Notes: generated by a model from the letters alone, not told the origin. Counted from the first letter of the stretch, positions 12,024 through 22,009 are shown. The stretch: 42,791 nucleotides of DNA from Clostridiaceae bacterium AF10-41 (GCA_027686065.1 JAQCTH010000031.1:1-42791), one strand, 5' to 3'. Made by a program: numbers and translations.

Positions 12024-15000
12024 TTACATAAGTTCTAGGTTTGCTAATGAAAGCATTAATATTTTTACTCCTTGATTATCAAAAGCTATTGTAAGTTTTT
12101 TATCATCCCCTGAATTTGCTATTGATACTATTGTTCCAACACCAAATTTACTATGCTTTACTTTTCTTCCTATAGTAACATCATCCTTTGAAAGAGATGA
12201 TTGTATATTTTGTTCCTTAGGTTTAGGCATATTTATTGAATTGTTTCTTAAACTATGTGGATTATTGTTTCTATTATCTCTTGGAAACATTGAAGTCCTA
12301 GCACTTTGTGCTGAATTATTTCCTGACACATATTCCTTTAAATCTGATTTTATTTCTGCTATAAAATCTGATTGAGCATATGCAACAGTTCTACCAAATT
12401 GTCTTCTAACTTCTGCTGATGTCATGAATAATTGCTCTTTTGCTCTTGTTATACCAACATAACAAAGTCTTCTTGATTCCTCCATTTCAGATTCACTATC
12501 AAAGGATGCTGTTCCTGGGAATATTCCATTTTCCATTCCAACCATAAATACAACTGGAAATTCTAATCCCTTAGCACTATGCACAGTCATTAAGACTATA
12601 GCATCATCTTCTTCTTTTAGTTTATCTGTATCTTGAACTAAGGAAACTTTTTCTAGATATGCTAAAAGAGTTTTATCTTCACTATTTCTTTCAAAATCAA
12701 CTGCATCAGAAACTAATTCTTTTAAGTTTTCTATTCTACTTTTATCTTCTATTTCTTTTGATTTTTCTAATTCTGATATATATCCAGTTTCCTTTAATAT
12801 AGTTTCAATTAAGTTAGATACAGGTAGTATTTCACTTAATTCCATGAACTTATCCATCATTTCCATAAAAATTTCTATTCCACCACAGTTTCTTGCTGTA
12901 AGAGTTGGAATATTTCTTACTGTACTTAAGGCATCCCATAAAGGTAATTCATAATCATCTGCAAAGTCAATAACTTTATTTACCGTTGCATCTCCAATAC
13001 CTCTCTTAGGTACATTTATAATTCTTCTTAAGCTTACACTGTCTGTAGGATTAACAAGTACCTTCAGATATGAAATCATATCCTTGATTTCTTTTCTATC
13101 ATAGAACCTTGTTCCACCTAAAATCCTATAGGGTATAGCTTTTCTTCTTAGACTTTCTTCAAATATACGTGATTGGGCATTTGTTCTATAAAGAATTGCA
13201 AAATCTTTATACTTTTTGTCTTCTTCTTGCTTTATTTTATTTATTTGAGTTGCAACAAAATCACCTTCATCACTATCTGAATAAGCTCTATAAACCTTTA
13301 TTTTATTTCCTGATTCTTGTTCTGTTCTTAAAACTTTACTTTTTCTATTTGCATTATTTACAATTACAACATTGGCAGCATCTAATATATTTCCTTTTGA
13401 ACGATAATTTTGCTCAAGCTTTATAACTTTTGCCTCTGGATAGTCCTTTTCAAAGTCTAATATATTTCGTATATCTGCTCCTCTCCACTGATATATACAA
13501 TTATGAACAACTACATCATTAGCTATATAATTTCTTGCATTGTCTATATTTAAGTCATATACATAACCTTCATAATCTTCGATTTCTACTGAAGTTATAA
13601 TATCTTCAATGACATTTTCTCCTTCTAAAATTGCAATTGCCATACCTTCCTTTATACTTCCTAAAGGCATGAATTTAAAGGTATTATCTGATGTTAATTT
13701 AGCTTTTCTAAAAATTTCATAAGCATCTTCTACAGATGCAAGCTTGCTTGAAAATTCTTCAGCATCATCATATAAAGCACGTTCCGTTTCTACTCTGAAT
13801 GTATTTCTTTTCCCATTTCTAACATTGAATCCAGCTTCAATAAGCTTATTTTTATTTTCCTCTCCTGAAGAGTTTAGACCTATTCTATGTGAATACAAAC
13901 CTCTTTCTTCACATTTTCGTCCACCAAAAAAACTTACATTTACTATCTTTCTTACACTATCTCCTCTTATTACAGCTGAACTTATATGGTGGGGATAATC
14001 TAAATAAAGATATTCTTCATCCATTAATTTCTGTGCACTATCATATGTGTTTATTTCTTTAAATAATTTATTTATTTGCTCTTGATTTAAGGATATATTT
14101 CTTCCTCTTGAATTAAACACTACCTTTGGAATACCATATTTTAAAGAATAATATTCTTCATAATAAGTGGCTTCACCTCTTGAGTCACAAACCTTTATTA
14201 TCCACATCTTATCTGCTTGCTCTCCATTTAGCCTTACAGCCAATCCACTTGCATCAATCCCTTTTCTACTTCGTACTGATGAAGTTTGCCCTATTCTATA
14301 TCCAAAACCTTTTTTATACATTAAATAAACATAATATTTATCTTCTCTCACAGTAACTCTTGCAAAACTTATATGGTTAGGTGTTCCTTTTATTATCTTT
14401 CCAGCACTGGTAGTTATCTTAACTACTTTTCCGTTATATTCTCTTTTAGATATATCTTTTATTTCTAATAAAGTAGTTTCTCCATTTCCAGCAGCTACTC
14501 TAATCTTATCTGAAGCTTCTAGTTCTTCTATTTTATAAACCTCATCTTCACCTTTAATCAGTGTTCCTTCAACTAAACATTGGTCATCATCCCCCACCAC
14601 ACATACATTTTTGTATTTTTCCGCTAAAAGTCTAACTAATTCATATTGTACCTTATTAGTATCTTGATATTCATCTACCATAATGTATTGAAATTTTCTT
14701 TGATAAAACTCCAATGTTTCTTTATCAGTTTTAAATAATTCTACAGTTTTAGCAATTAAATCATCAAAGTCTAAAGCATTATTTTCCTTAAGCCTCTTTT
14801 GATACATTTGATATACATCGGCTATTTTCTTTTCTCTAAAATTACTTTCATGCTCTCTCATGAAACTTGCAGGGCTTTGCATATTATCCTTAGCCTTACT
14901 AATCTTACTCATTATCTCTTGTTCTGTTATATCTTTATCATTTATATTTAAAGCTTTCATACACTCTTTTATAAGTGTCTTTTGATCTGAAGTATCATAT

Positions 15001-15329
15001 ATTGTAAAACTTCTTTTATATCCTAACTTTTCTATTTCTCTTCTAAGTATTCTTACACAAGTTGAGTGAAAAGTAGATATCCACATATCCTCAGCTCTTT
15101 CACCTATTAAAGCTTTAACTCTATCTTTCATTTCTTTTGCAGCTTTATTAGTAAAGGTAATAGCTAATATTTTATACGGTAAAATTCCTAAATCATCTAT
15201 CATATGAGCCATTCTATGTGTCAAAACTCTGGTCTTACCTGAACCAGCTCCTGCTAATATTAATACTTGACCTTCTATAGTAGTGGCCCCTTCATATTGC
15301 TCTTTGTTAAGTAATGACTTTAAATCCAT
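12024..15329 (-). CDS. pcrA: ATP-dependent DNA helicase PcrA precursor with intein
   Basis: This superfamily 1A 3'-5' helicase acts in repair and plasmid replication. The precursor has 1101 residues and the spliced protein about 741, the normal PcrA size. Visible motifs are Walker A GAGSGKT, motif Ia ITFTNKAAKEM, motif II VDEYQDTN, motif III VGDDDQ / CIYQWRGAD split by the intein, motif IV LEQNYRS, motif V MTVHSAKGLEFPVVF, motif VI CYVGITRAKEQL, and a C-terminal Tudor-like domain (GRKVKHSKFGVGTI). I start at ATG 15329: GGAAAGGAGT lies nine bases upstream, and a TATAAT just before the alternative ATG (15359) makes that one unlikely to be transcribed. Confidence 0.95.
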   Translation of the reverse strand: MDLKSLLNKEQYEGATTIEGQVLILAGAGSGKTRVLTHRMAHMIDDLGILPYKILAITFTNKAAKEMKDRVKALIGERAEDMWISTFHSTCVRILRREIEKLGYKRSFTIYDTSDQKTLIKECMKALNINDKDITEQEIMSKISKAKDNMQSPASFMREHESNFREKKIADVYQMYQKRLKENNALDFDDLIAKTVELFKTDKETLEFYQRKFQYIMVDEYQDTNKVQYELVRLLAEKYKNVCVVGDDDQCLVEGTLIKGEDEVYKIEELEASDKIRVAAGNGETTLLEIKDISKREYNGKVVKITTSAGKIIKGTPNHISFARVTVREDKYYVYLMYKKGFGYRIGQTSSVRSRKGIDASGLAVRLNGEQADKMWIIKVCDSRGEATYYEEYYSLKYGIPKVVFNSRGRNISLNQEQINKLFKEINTYDSAQKLMDEEYLYLDYPHHISSAVIRGDSVRKIVNVSFFGGRKCEERGLYSHRIGLNSSGEENKNKLIEAGFNVRNGKRNTFRVETERALYDDAEEFSSKLASVEDAYEIFRKAKLTSDNTFKFMPLGSIKEGMAIAILEGENVIEDIITSVEIEDYEGYVYDLNIDNARNYIANDVVVHNCIYQWRGADIRNILDFEKDYPEAKVIKLEQNYRSKGNILDAANVVIVNNANRKSKVLRTEQESGNKIKVYRAYSDSDEGDFVATQINKIKQEEDKKYKDFAILYRTNAQSRIFEESLRRKAIPYRILGGTRFYDRKEIKDMISYLKVLVNPTDSVSLRRIINVPKRGIGDATVNKVIDFADDYELPLWDALSTVRNIPTLTARNCGGIEIFMEMMDKFMELSEILPVSNLIETILKETGYISELEKSKEIEDKSRIENLKELVSDAVDFERNSEDKTLLAYLEKVSLVQDTDKLKEEDDAIVLMTVHSAKGLEFPVVFMVGMENGIFPGTASFDSESEMEESRRLCYVGITRAKEQLFMTSAEVRRQFGRTVAYAQSDFIAEIKSDLKEYVSGNNSAQSARTSMFPRDNRNNNPHSLRNNSINMPKPKEQNIQSSLSKDDVTIGRKVKHSKFGVGTIVSIANSGDDKKLTIAFDNQGVKILMLSLANLELM
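13500..14579 (-). mobile_element. PcrA intein with GIY-YIG-type homing endonuclease
   Basis: A 360-residue in-frame insertion lies between Gln and Cys of motif III (VGDDDQ | CIYQWRGAD; most PcrA proteins have Ser at the junction). It starts with Cys1 in block A (CLVEGTLIKG), has block B GTPNHISF, block F VYDLNIDNARNYIAN, and ends in VVVHN with Cys as +1 residue, all as expected for a splicing-competent class 1 intein. The usual block F His is replaced by Arg. The middle (about 14100-14339) carries YYVYLMYKKGFGYRIGQT and a later EEYYSLKYGIPKVVFN, the signature of a GIY-YIG nuclease. A further 150 residues may bind DNA. No LAGLIDADG motif is seen. Confidence 0.9.
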
Positions 15330-15926
15330 TTTTACAGACTCCTTTCCTATTACTAACATATTATAACATACATATCTTTTATATTGTTGCCTAAAAGCAT
15401 TAATTAGATTACATCAATTTGTATATTTTTTCCTTATTGTGATTTTATACTCTTACTTTATTTCAGTCAATGAACCTGATATATTTATTTTTTTGCAATA
15501 ATACTTTCATTATTTAATATTAATAATTTTTTTGTTTCATTTTAATTGTACACAATCCTTCAAAATGCAATTTTTTAGGATTTAATATTCATAAAATTAT
15601 ATATTAAAATATTGTTTAACTTCATTTTAATATATAGTTAAATTATTCGAAAAATCTTCTTGAAAATGTTTACTTTTATTGAAAATCATAATATTATATA
15701 TAAGTAAACGTTTATATATAAAAATGGACAACAAAAAACGCAACCCTTGGGGCCAGGTTGCGCTTTAGCAATAAGCAATAAATAAAAAGGGGGCTATTTA
15801 TTCCTTTTATTTATCCTTGCAAAAACATTATAGTGCATCTCATTATAAAATGCAAGATGTTTTGATAATATTATTGTAAAGTTTACTATTTATGAATGTT
15901 AAACATTCACTTTATTTAAATGTTCG
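15330..15926. other. AT-rich spacer between pcrA and the pseudouridine synthase gene
   Basis: It contains the start region of pcrA, with a TATAAT at about 15360-15366 on the minus strand, and the terminator at 15733-15762. A short palindrome centred near 15900 (TGAATGTTAAACATTCA) follows the pseudouridine synthase stop. No supported ORF was found. Confidence 0.5.
15733..15762 (-). terminator. Terminator downstream of the pseudouridine synthase gene
   Basis: CGCAACC (15739-15745) pairs with GGTTGCG (15756-15762), with a GC-rich loop and six T on the minus strand (15733-15738). It lies about 165 bases past the stop at 15927. Confidence 0.75.
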
Positions 15927-16643
15927 TTAAAATCCTTTTAAAACAGCTACTTCTTCATCTGTCAATTCTCTATATTCGCCCTCTTCTAAATCTTTATCTA
16001 ATTTTAATGTTCCGAATTCTACTCTTTTTAAGTAAGTTACTTTTTTATCAACAGCTTCAAACATTCTCTTTACCTGGTGGAACTTACCTTCTTGAATAGT
16101 AATCATAACCTCTGACCCCTCTTCAGAAGCTTTAATAATTTCAAGCTTAGCCTCTTTGCAAATATATCCATCATCTAACGTTATTCCACTTTCAAATTTC
16201 TTTATATCACTATCTGTCACCAATTTATCTATTTTTGCATAATAAATTTTATCCACCTTCCACTTTGGGGATATAAGCCTATGATTTAAATCTCCATCAT
16301 TTGTAAGTAATAATAAGCCAACTGTATCTTTATCCAACCTTCCTATAGGAAAAGGATTAAAAACTTGATGCTCTATCTCTAATAAGTCAATAACAGTTTC
16401 ATCCCTATTATCAAAAGTTGCAGAAATAACACCATCAGGCTTATTCATCATTAAGTATATGTATTTTCTATAAAATATTTCTTCTCCATTTATAGAAATT
16501 CTATCCACTTCAGGATCAACCTGCATCCCATTATCCTTTACTATTTCACCATTTACCTTAATAAGTCCCTTCTTTGCAACCTGCTTAATTTCTTTTCTAG
16601 TTCCATATCCTAAATTAGATAAAACCTTATCTAGTCTTTCCAT
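15927..16643 (-). CDS. RsuA/RluB/E/F-family pseudouridine synthase
   Basis: The 238-residue protein converts uridine to pseudouridine in rRNA. An N-terminal S4 RNA-binding domain (MERLDKVLSNLGYGTRKEIKQ) is followed by the catalytic domain. The active-site motif is GRLDKDTVGLLLLTNDG with the catalytic Asp in GRLD; IQEGKFHQVKRMF follows as the second conserved block. Length fits the single-site RsuA group. Whether it targets 16S or 23S rRNA cannot be told here. It appears monocistronic. Confidence 0.92.
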   Translation of the reverse strand: MERLDKVLSNLGYGTRKEIKQVAKKGLIKVNGEIVKDNGMQVDPEVDRISINGEEIFYRKYIYLMMNKPDGVISATFDNRDETVIDLLEIEHQVFNPFPIGRLDKDTVGLLLLTNDGDLNHRLISPKWKVDKIYYAKIDKLVTDSDIKKFESGITLDDGYICKEAKLEIIKASEEGSEVMITIQEGKFHQVKRMFEAVDKKVTYLKRVEFGTLKLDKDLEEGEYRELTDEEVAVLKGF

Positions 16644-17064
16644 TAAAGCACCTTCTTTCTTAATTATTATATTGAGCCTTTATCACTTATTTTATTACTT
16701 AAAATCAAAAGACACAAGGAGAGAATTAACAATTAACACTTAACACTTAACAATTAAAGGTGAAAAAGTTAATGATAAAATCCTTCTATGCTTTAAATAA
16801 ATTGGCTAAAGCAAAAAAATAATGGAAATAATCCTTAAAAATTATATCCATTACTAATTATTCATAACTCATTATTTTATTTTTTATAATTCTTCATAGA
16901 CGAATTATTTCTTCAATTATGCATTGCCCATCACCAATTATTCATTAATTCCAGTACCTTTGAAATTAAAACTTCAAACAACCTAAAATCTTTTTCATAA
17001 TTCAGCTTGTTTGAATTATTCCCCTAAATTTTCACTCTTTACCTTTTTCACTCTTTCATTTCTC
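16644..17064. repeat. Intergenic region with short-word repeats
   Basis: It holds TTAACA-type words around 16715-16760 (AACAATTAACACTTAACACTTAAC) broken up by variants. ATTATTCAT-type words follow at 16850-16950 and TTTTTCACTCTTT-type words at 17025-17060. No ORF is supported. The class resembles the repeats at 11660-12010 and 24450-24600. Confidence 0.5.
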
Positions 17065-17808
17065 TTACGCATTGTTACTATAGCTTCTATAGTTGCTTAA
17101 TATTTTTGGAACATAATTTTGAGTTTCTTGAGGCATTTTATATAAATCACTAGCAGATTTCACACCTCTTCTCTCCATTGTTCCAGGCCCCCCATTATAA
17201 GCCATTAGTGCCATTTCTAAATTTCCATTATACATATCTAAATATGATTTAATATGTTTAACTCCAGCTTCTATATTTTGATCGATGTCATATGGATTTG
17301 TTAATCCATATGCTTCTGAATTAAAGTCCATTAATTGCATAAGACCTTTTGCACCTGCTGATGAAACAGCATTAGGATTAAAATTTGATTCTTGCTTTAT
17401 TATAGAAAGTACTAAATTTTTATCCACTCCATATTTTTGTGAGTATTTATTAACAGTAGAATATATTTTTTCCACATCAACTGTAGTTTCTTGATTTAAA
17501 TTTGTGTATAAGTTGTCAAAATTTTTGTTTATGCTTACATCACTATTTGTTCTATTTAAATACAATTCCCCTGTTTTTATAGGTTCAGTTCTTATTCTAA
17601 GAGGAATACTTTCAAGTTTTTGTCCTGCAGCAGCTGGAATATACCCTTCCGAACTTTCTTCATTATCGCTATTAAAAATATTTTCTTCATTACTTTTTAA
17701 TAATGCTTCATAGACAATATCAAATTCTGGTCCATCGCCTATTGCTTTTTTTAAAGCTTCTTTACTAACAATGCTTCCCATAAATTCTTCTACTTTAGAA
17801 ATATTCAC
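17065..17808 (-). CDS. Lytic transglycosylase, SLT domain
   Basis: The 247-residue protein ends in an SLT-type lysozyme-like domain (about 115-245) that cleaves peptidoglycan between MurNAc and GlcNAc. Catalytic Glu140 lies in IIKQESNFNPNAVS, and AKGLMQLM and MAYNGGPG are the other family motifs. The first 110 residues are charged and of low complexity, with no signal peptide or membrane anchor, so export is unexplained. The start is a GTG with a run of G as RBS. It lies 56 bases downstream of the triple-tyrosine protein gene. Confidence 0.9.
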   Translation of the reverse strand: MNISKVEEFMGSIVSKEALKKAIGDGPEFDIVYEALLKSNEENIFNSDNEESSEGYIPAAAGQKLESIPLRIRTEPIKTGELYLNRTNSDVSINKNFDNLYTNLNQETTVDVEKIYSTVNKYSQKYGVDKNLVLSIIKQESNFNPNAVSSAGAKGLMQLMDFNSEAYGLTNPYDIDQNIEAGVKHIKSYLDMYNGNLEMALMAYNGGPGTMERRGVKSASDLYKMPQETQNYVPKILSNYRSYSNNA

Positions 17809-17864
17809 ATTTGTTCCCCCCGAATTTTACTTTTGCTATAAATATCGTATTAATTATACTATTC

Positions 17865-19913
17865 TTAAGCCTTAACTTCAAATTCTAATAATGTATAATC
17901 TTCATAATTAATCTTTTTATAGTAACTCTTGCTAAGTACTAAAATTCTATAAATCCCATTTGAAAATGGTAAGAAAGTATAATAATTTTTTCTACTATAA
18001 CTTTGTACTCTTACCCAATTTCCTTTTTCCATAATATAAAATTCATAACATACTTCTTTTCCACCTTCACTACTTACATCAAATGTTACTTCATTATTAG
18101 CAATAATTTCTTCATTTCTTATTATTATTTTTGTATTACTAACTGGAATAGCTTCATGAACATAAAGTGATAATTCTTTTTTTATATCATATTCTTCATT
18201 ACATAATATATTTTTCGCATAAATTTCAAAGGTATATTTTCCTGAACATTTTGGCTTTAATCTAAGTCTTTTACTATCAATAAATCCTGTGTCTTCAACT
18301 TCATGTCCATTTATTTTCGTTACATACCTTAATAAAATACTCTTAGTATTTTGTACTATTGTTTCAAGTTCAATAATATCTCCAACTAAATATATTTCTT
18401 TTGGTGAAAGTAATATATAATCTATTTCAGCTTCTTCATAATCTCTCACTTTAAAGTATATAAAGTCATGACAATCATATTCTTTAGATGAATATTTATC
18501 TATTATTCTAATTTCAACTTCATATTCTCCACTTTCTTCTGGGGTAAAATTAACCCAATTTGTTATTCCATAATTACTTCTTTCTTTTTCTTTCCCATTC
18601 TTATAAACAATAAAAGAATATTTTAGCGCTGTTCCGCCCTCTGCTTTAACTTTAATATTTATAGGCTCATTTTTTATGCAGCCTCTTGTTTTACTTGCTG
18701 TTATATCTATTATTTTTACAGGTTTTTCACCCTTCTTATCTATTTTAAAATTTAGCTCTCTTATATCTTCATAATCACCGTCAAAGGAAATATCTTTTAC
18801 TTTTAATATTATTTTATAATCTCCTTCGATTTTAGTTTCCCAATTAAAGTTTCTTGATCTTATATATCCTGTATCTTCAGCAACTGGTCCTTCAACTATA
18901 TATCTATATAGTATTTCCTTTCCCCCTATTACTGAAGATTTAAATAATATATTACTTCCTTCAACTTGAGGTGAATTTGAATCAGAAGAAAATTTTCTTA
19001 TTTTTATTTCATCATAAGCTTTTACAGAATATATCATGCAAGCTCTATCATCATATTGCTTATTAGAAAAAATATCTCTTACATAACATAATAGCTTATA
19101 ATCTCCCTTTTGCTTTTCTGAAATTGATATTATATTTTTAGTAGAATAATCTTGTATACAATTTATTCTCCCATTACTATCCATTCTTAAAAACTTATAT
19201 AAAATTGTCCTACTATTATCGCAGTTTACGCCTACCTTAAATATCAATTCTTCATTTATTAATAAATTTTCACTTAAACATTCAAAAGCATTTATTTCTA
19301 TAACAGGTTGCTCTTTTACTTTAAATATTACTGTTGTAAAATCATCTACATTTTCCTTTGATGATGGTCTTTTACATTCAATTAGTATTTCACCATCTTC
19401 TGCCTTTGTTGTTGTATAAGTTAACTTATTTTCTATACTGTAGTCTTTAAGAGGCTCCCATCCTTGCTTTCCTTTAATCCAAAATCTATATAACAATATT
19501 TCTTCATCTTCTGCTGCAAGAACTTCTAAGTTTATTTTATCTCCTACGACTAAATATGTTTTATCTATTACTATATCTTTTATCAACTTATTGTTTTTAT
19601 TGTTATGCTCTAAAATGTCTTTTTCTTCTATGCCATTTATTTGATAGCTTATCTTTGTATTTTTAATTTTTTTGGAGTTTTTATCTTTATATTGGACCAT
19701 TATCATATAGTCTCCTGATTTTCTTGGTCTCCATTCACATTGCTTTTTATCTGAAAAATCTTGAATTGGCTTCCAAGTTAAATTTCTTTCTCCTGGAGCA
19801 CCTTCTAAAAACTTACACTCTACTTCGCTTTCTTCTGGCATCACTTTTATATTTATTTTTTCATCTACCAATGATGGACTTTCTTTATCAAAAGTTATTA
19901 ATAATTCACTCAT
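17865..19913 (-). CDS. Triple-tyrosine-motif repeat protein
   Basis: The 682-residue protein is almost entirely about seven tandem beta-sandwich repeats of 80-95 residues. Each ends in a variant of GDYKIxLKVKD (GDYMIMVQYKD, GDYKLLCYVRD, GDYKIILKVKD, GEYEVEIRIID, GKYTFEIYAKN, GIYRILVLSKS), and conserved Tyr/Trp precede it in phrases like ILYRFxxxxxxxW. This matches the triple tyrosine (Y_Y_Y) family, probably a ligand- or surface-binding scaffold. There is no signal peptide, catalytic motif or anchor. The start ATG 19913 follows GGGTGG by six bases; the upstream TTG has none. It precedes a lytic transglycosylase gene, so a cell-wall role is likely. Confidence 0.8.
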   Translation of the reverse strand: MSELLITFDKESPSLVDEKINIKVMPEESEVECKFLEGAPGERNLTWKPIQDFSDKKQCEWRPRKSGDYMIMVQYKDKNSKKIKNTKISYQINGIEEKDILEHNNKNNKLIKDIVIDKTYLVVGDKINLEVLAAEDEEILLYRFWIKGKQGWEPLKDYSIENKLTYTTTKAEDGEILIECKRPSSKENVDDFTTVIFKVKEQPVIEINAFECLSENLLINEELIFKVGVNCDNSRTILYKFLRMDSNGRINCIQDYSTKNIISISEKQKGDYKLLCYVRDIFSNKQYDDRACMIYSVKAYDEIKIRKFSSDSNSPQVEGSNILFKSSVIGGKEILYRYIVEGPVAEDTGYIRSRNFNWETKIEGDYKIILKVKDISFDGDYEDIRELNFKIDKKGEKPVKIIDITASKTRGCIKNEPINIKVKAEGGTALKYSFIVYKNGKEKERSNYGITNWVNFTPEESGEYEVEIRIIDKYSSKEYDCHDFIYFKVRDYEEAEIDYILLSPKEIYLVGDIIELETIVQNTKSILLRYVTKINGHEVEDTGFIDSKRLRLKPKCSGKYTFEIYAKNILCNEEYDIKKELSLYVHEAIPVSNTKIIIRNEEIIANNEVTFDVSSEGGKEVCYEFYIMEKGNWVRVQSYSRKNYYTFLPFSNGIYRILVLSKSYYKKINYEDYTLLEFEVKA

Positions 19914-19999
19914 ATCTACCCACCCTATTTTTCTCAAATTTCCCTAATATTATTATACAGTTTACATAACAAAATATAAAACGAAATTTGTCATCAATA

Positions 20000-20047
20000 A
20001 AAAAAAATAAGGATAAACCGTCCTTTATATTTCTACAGTTTATCCTT
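20000..20047 (-). terminator. Terminator overlapping the end of the YaiI/YqxD gene
   Basis: AAGGATAAAC (20009-20018) and GTTTATCCTT (20038-20047) form the stem, and the minus strand then has a run of T. The stop codon lies inside the upstream arm, so termination is tightly linked to the end of translation. Confidence 0.85.
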
Positions 20048-20483
20048 TTAAATTACATTCTATTATTCTTATTAAGTTTTTCTTTAGCCTTATATCATCT
20101 TCTACTGTTCTTTTTTTGGGATTTGAGGTTCTTCCACCTGCTCTTCTAATTTTCTGAGAAATATGCCTTTCTTCTAGCATTCTATCTATATTCTCTTCTG
20201 TATATAAATATCCCTTTGGGTTTAATATATGAGCTTTTTTTCCTAAGCAAATTGCTGCAACACCGTAATCTTGACTAATTACTACATCATTTGACTTACA
20301 ATGATTAACTACATACATATCCACACTTTGAAATCCACTATCTACAACTTTAACTTCTCCGTAATCTAAAGTTATAAAATGATGTATATCACAAAAAACT
20401 ATTAATTCTAATTTATATTTTCTTGCTACATCTTGAATTATGGAGATACCTGGACAGGCATCTCCATCTACTATAATTCTCAT
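20040..20483 (-). CDS. YaiI/YqxD family protein (UPF0178)
   Basis: The 147-residue protein belongs to the YaiI/YqxD family. The conserved start [12 protein letters not shown] is followed by SxDMYVVNHCKSNDVVISQDYGVAA and the terminal RAGGRTSNPKKRTVEDD. The acidic residues and fold suggest a PIN-like nuclease relative, but the function is not established. Its ATG overlaps the pgi stop in a TAATG, so the two genes are translationally coupled. Confidence 0.92.
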   Translation of the reverse strand: MRIIVDGDACPGISIIQDVARKYKLELIVFCDIHHFITLDYGEVKVVDSGFQSVDMYVVNHCKSNDVVISQDYGVAAICLGKKAHILNPKGYLYTEENIDRMLEERHISQKIRRAGGRTSNPKKRTVEDDIRLKKNLIRIIECNLKG

Positions 20484-21835
20484 TATTTCAATTTTGCTTC
20501 TAGCTCAGCTTTTAATTCTTCATATCCAGGTTTTCCTAGTAAAGCAAACATATTTTTCTTATATGCTTCAACTCCTGGTTGGTCAAATGGATTTACTCCT
20601 AGTAAGTATCCACTTATTCCACAAGCTTTTTCAAAGAAATAAACCATGTATCCAAAGTAATATGGGCTAAGTTCTGGGATATTTACTACCATATTTGGAA
20701 CTCCCCCATCATTATGTGCTAATAAAGTTCCATTAAATGCTTGTTTATTGACAAAATCTATAGTTTTTCCAGCTAAGAAATTTAATCCATCTAAATCTCC
20801 TTCAGCTTTTTCTATAGTAAGCTCTCTCTTTGCCTTTTCTACATTAAGAACCGTCTCAAACATTATTCTATTACCCTCTTGGATAAATTGTCCCATTGAG
20901 TGTAGATCAGTTGAGAAGTCAACAGCTGCTGGGAATATTCCTTTTTGATCTTTTCCTTCTGATTCTCCGAATAATTGTTTCCACCATTCATTAAAGTAGT
21001 GTAAACCTGGTTCATAGTTAACTAAAATTTCTATATCTTTACCTTTGTTGTATAATGCATTTCTCATTGCAGCATATTTATAACAATCATTATTTTTTAA
21101 ATCTGCTGTAGCATATGCTTCTCTTGCATCTGCAGCTCCTTGCATCATTTCATCTATATTAATTCCTGCAACAGCTATTGGTAATAAGCCGACTGCAGTT
21201 AAAACTGAAAATCTTCCACCAACATTATCTGGAATTACAAATGTTTCATATCCCATTTCATTAGCTAATGATTTTAATGCTCCTTTACTCTTGTCAGTAG
21301 TTGCATAAATTCTTTCCTTAGCTCCATCTACTCCATATTTCTTTTCCATATAATCTTTAAACACTCTAAATGCTATTGCAGGTTCTGTTGTTGTACCTGA
21401 TTTTGAAATAACATTTACACTTATATCAATACCTTCTATTGCATCTAAAAGATCTGCTAAATATGTTGAGCTTATATTATTTCCAACAAAAAATACCTTT
21501 GGGTCATTTCTTTTATCATTTCCTAATACATTATGAAAATTGCTATTTAACATTTCTATAGCTGCTCTAGGTCCTAGGTATGAACCACCAATTCCTATAA
21601 CTATCAAAGCTTCTGAGTTTTTCTTAATTTTTTCTGCTGCATTTTTTATTCTTGAAAATTCTTCTTTGTCATAATTAACAGGTAAATCAAGCCATCCCAA
21701 AAAGTCATTTCCTGCACCTGTTTTGTTGTGAAGAGTATCATGTGCTGCTTTTACCATTGCTTCCATATGGTCTAATTCTTGTAATTTCGCATATGGTTCT
21801 ACTTTAGATAAATCTAATCTTAAACCTTTATTCAT
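20483..21835 (-). CDS. pgi: Glucose-6-phosphate isomerase
   Basis: The 450-residue enzyme interconverts glucose 6-phosphate and fructose 6-phosphate in glycolysis and gluconeogenesis. Conserved stretches are [24 protein letters not shown] (sugar-phosphate binding) and [14 protein letters not shown], with the late catalytic region HNDGGVPN. The length fits the short Firmicute form. CGGAGG precedes the ATG. An extended -10 promoter (TGATATAAT) lies about 50 bases upstream, and the gene is followed by the YaiI/YqxD gene in a coupled pair. Confidence 0.97.
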   Translation of the reverse strand: MNKGLRLDLSKVEPYAKLQELDHMEAMVKAAHDTLHNKTGAGNDFLGWLDLPVNYDKEEFSRIKNAAEKIKKNSEALIVIGIGGSYLGPRAAIEMLNSNFHNVLGNDKRNDPKVFFVGNNISSTYLADLLDAIEGIDISVNVISKSGTTTEPAIAFRVFKDYMEKKYGVDGAKERIYATTDKSKGALKSLANEMGYETFVIPDNVGGRFSVLTAVGLLPIAVAGINIDEMMQGAADAREAYATADLKNNDCYKYAAMRNALYNKGKDIEILVNYEPGLHYFNEWWKQLFGESEGKDQKGIFPAAVDFSTDLHSMGQFIQEGNRIMFETVLNVEKAKRELTIEKAEGDLDGLNFLAGKTIDFVNKQAFNGTLLAHNDGGVPNMVVNIPELSPYYFGYMVYFFEKACGISGYLLGVNPFDQPGVEAYKKNMFALLGKPGYEELKAELEAKLK

Positions 21836-21886
21836 AACTATACCTCCGAATTTTTCATTGTGTATTTTTCCTTTTATTTCTTTTAT

Positions 21887-21895
21887 ATTATATCA
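21887..21895 (-). promoter_or_regulatory. Extended -10 promoter of pgi
   Basis: On the minus strand TGATATAAT forms an extended -10 box about 50 bases before the pgi ATG. The -35 region (AAGCAT at 17 bases) is poor, as is common for extended -10 promoters. Confidence 0.55.
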
Positions 21896-21958
21896 CATTT
21901 ATAAATCTATGCTTTAATTTTTTCCTCTGCTTTATTTTTTTTGTAAATATATCTAAAA

Positions 21959-22009
21959 AAAACTCTAGTATTATTATTAATTCTTAATAATCTTTTATAC
22001 TAAAGTTTT
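21959..22009 (-). terminator. Terminator of the ABC-F gene
   Basis: AAAACTCTAGTAT (21959-21971) pairs imperfectly with ATACTAAAGTTTT (21997-22009), and the minus strand continues with T. It lies 44 bases after the ABC-F stop. Confidence 0.75.

Noticed and set aside
15724..15768. 14-codon plus-strand ORF beginning MDNKKRNPWG
   Set aside because: It coincides with a terminator hairpin and has no RBS.
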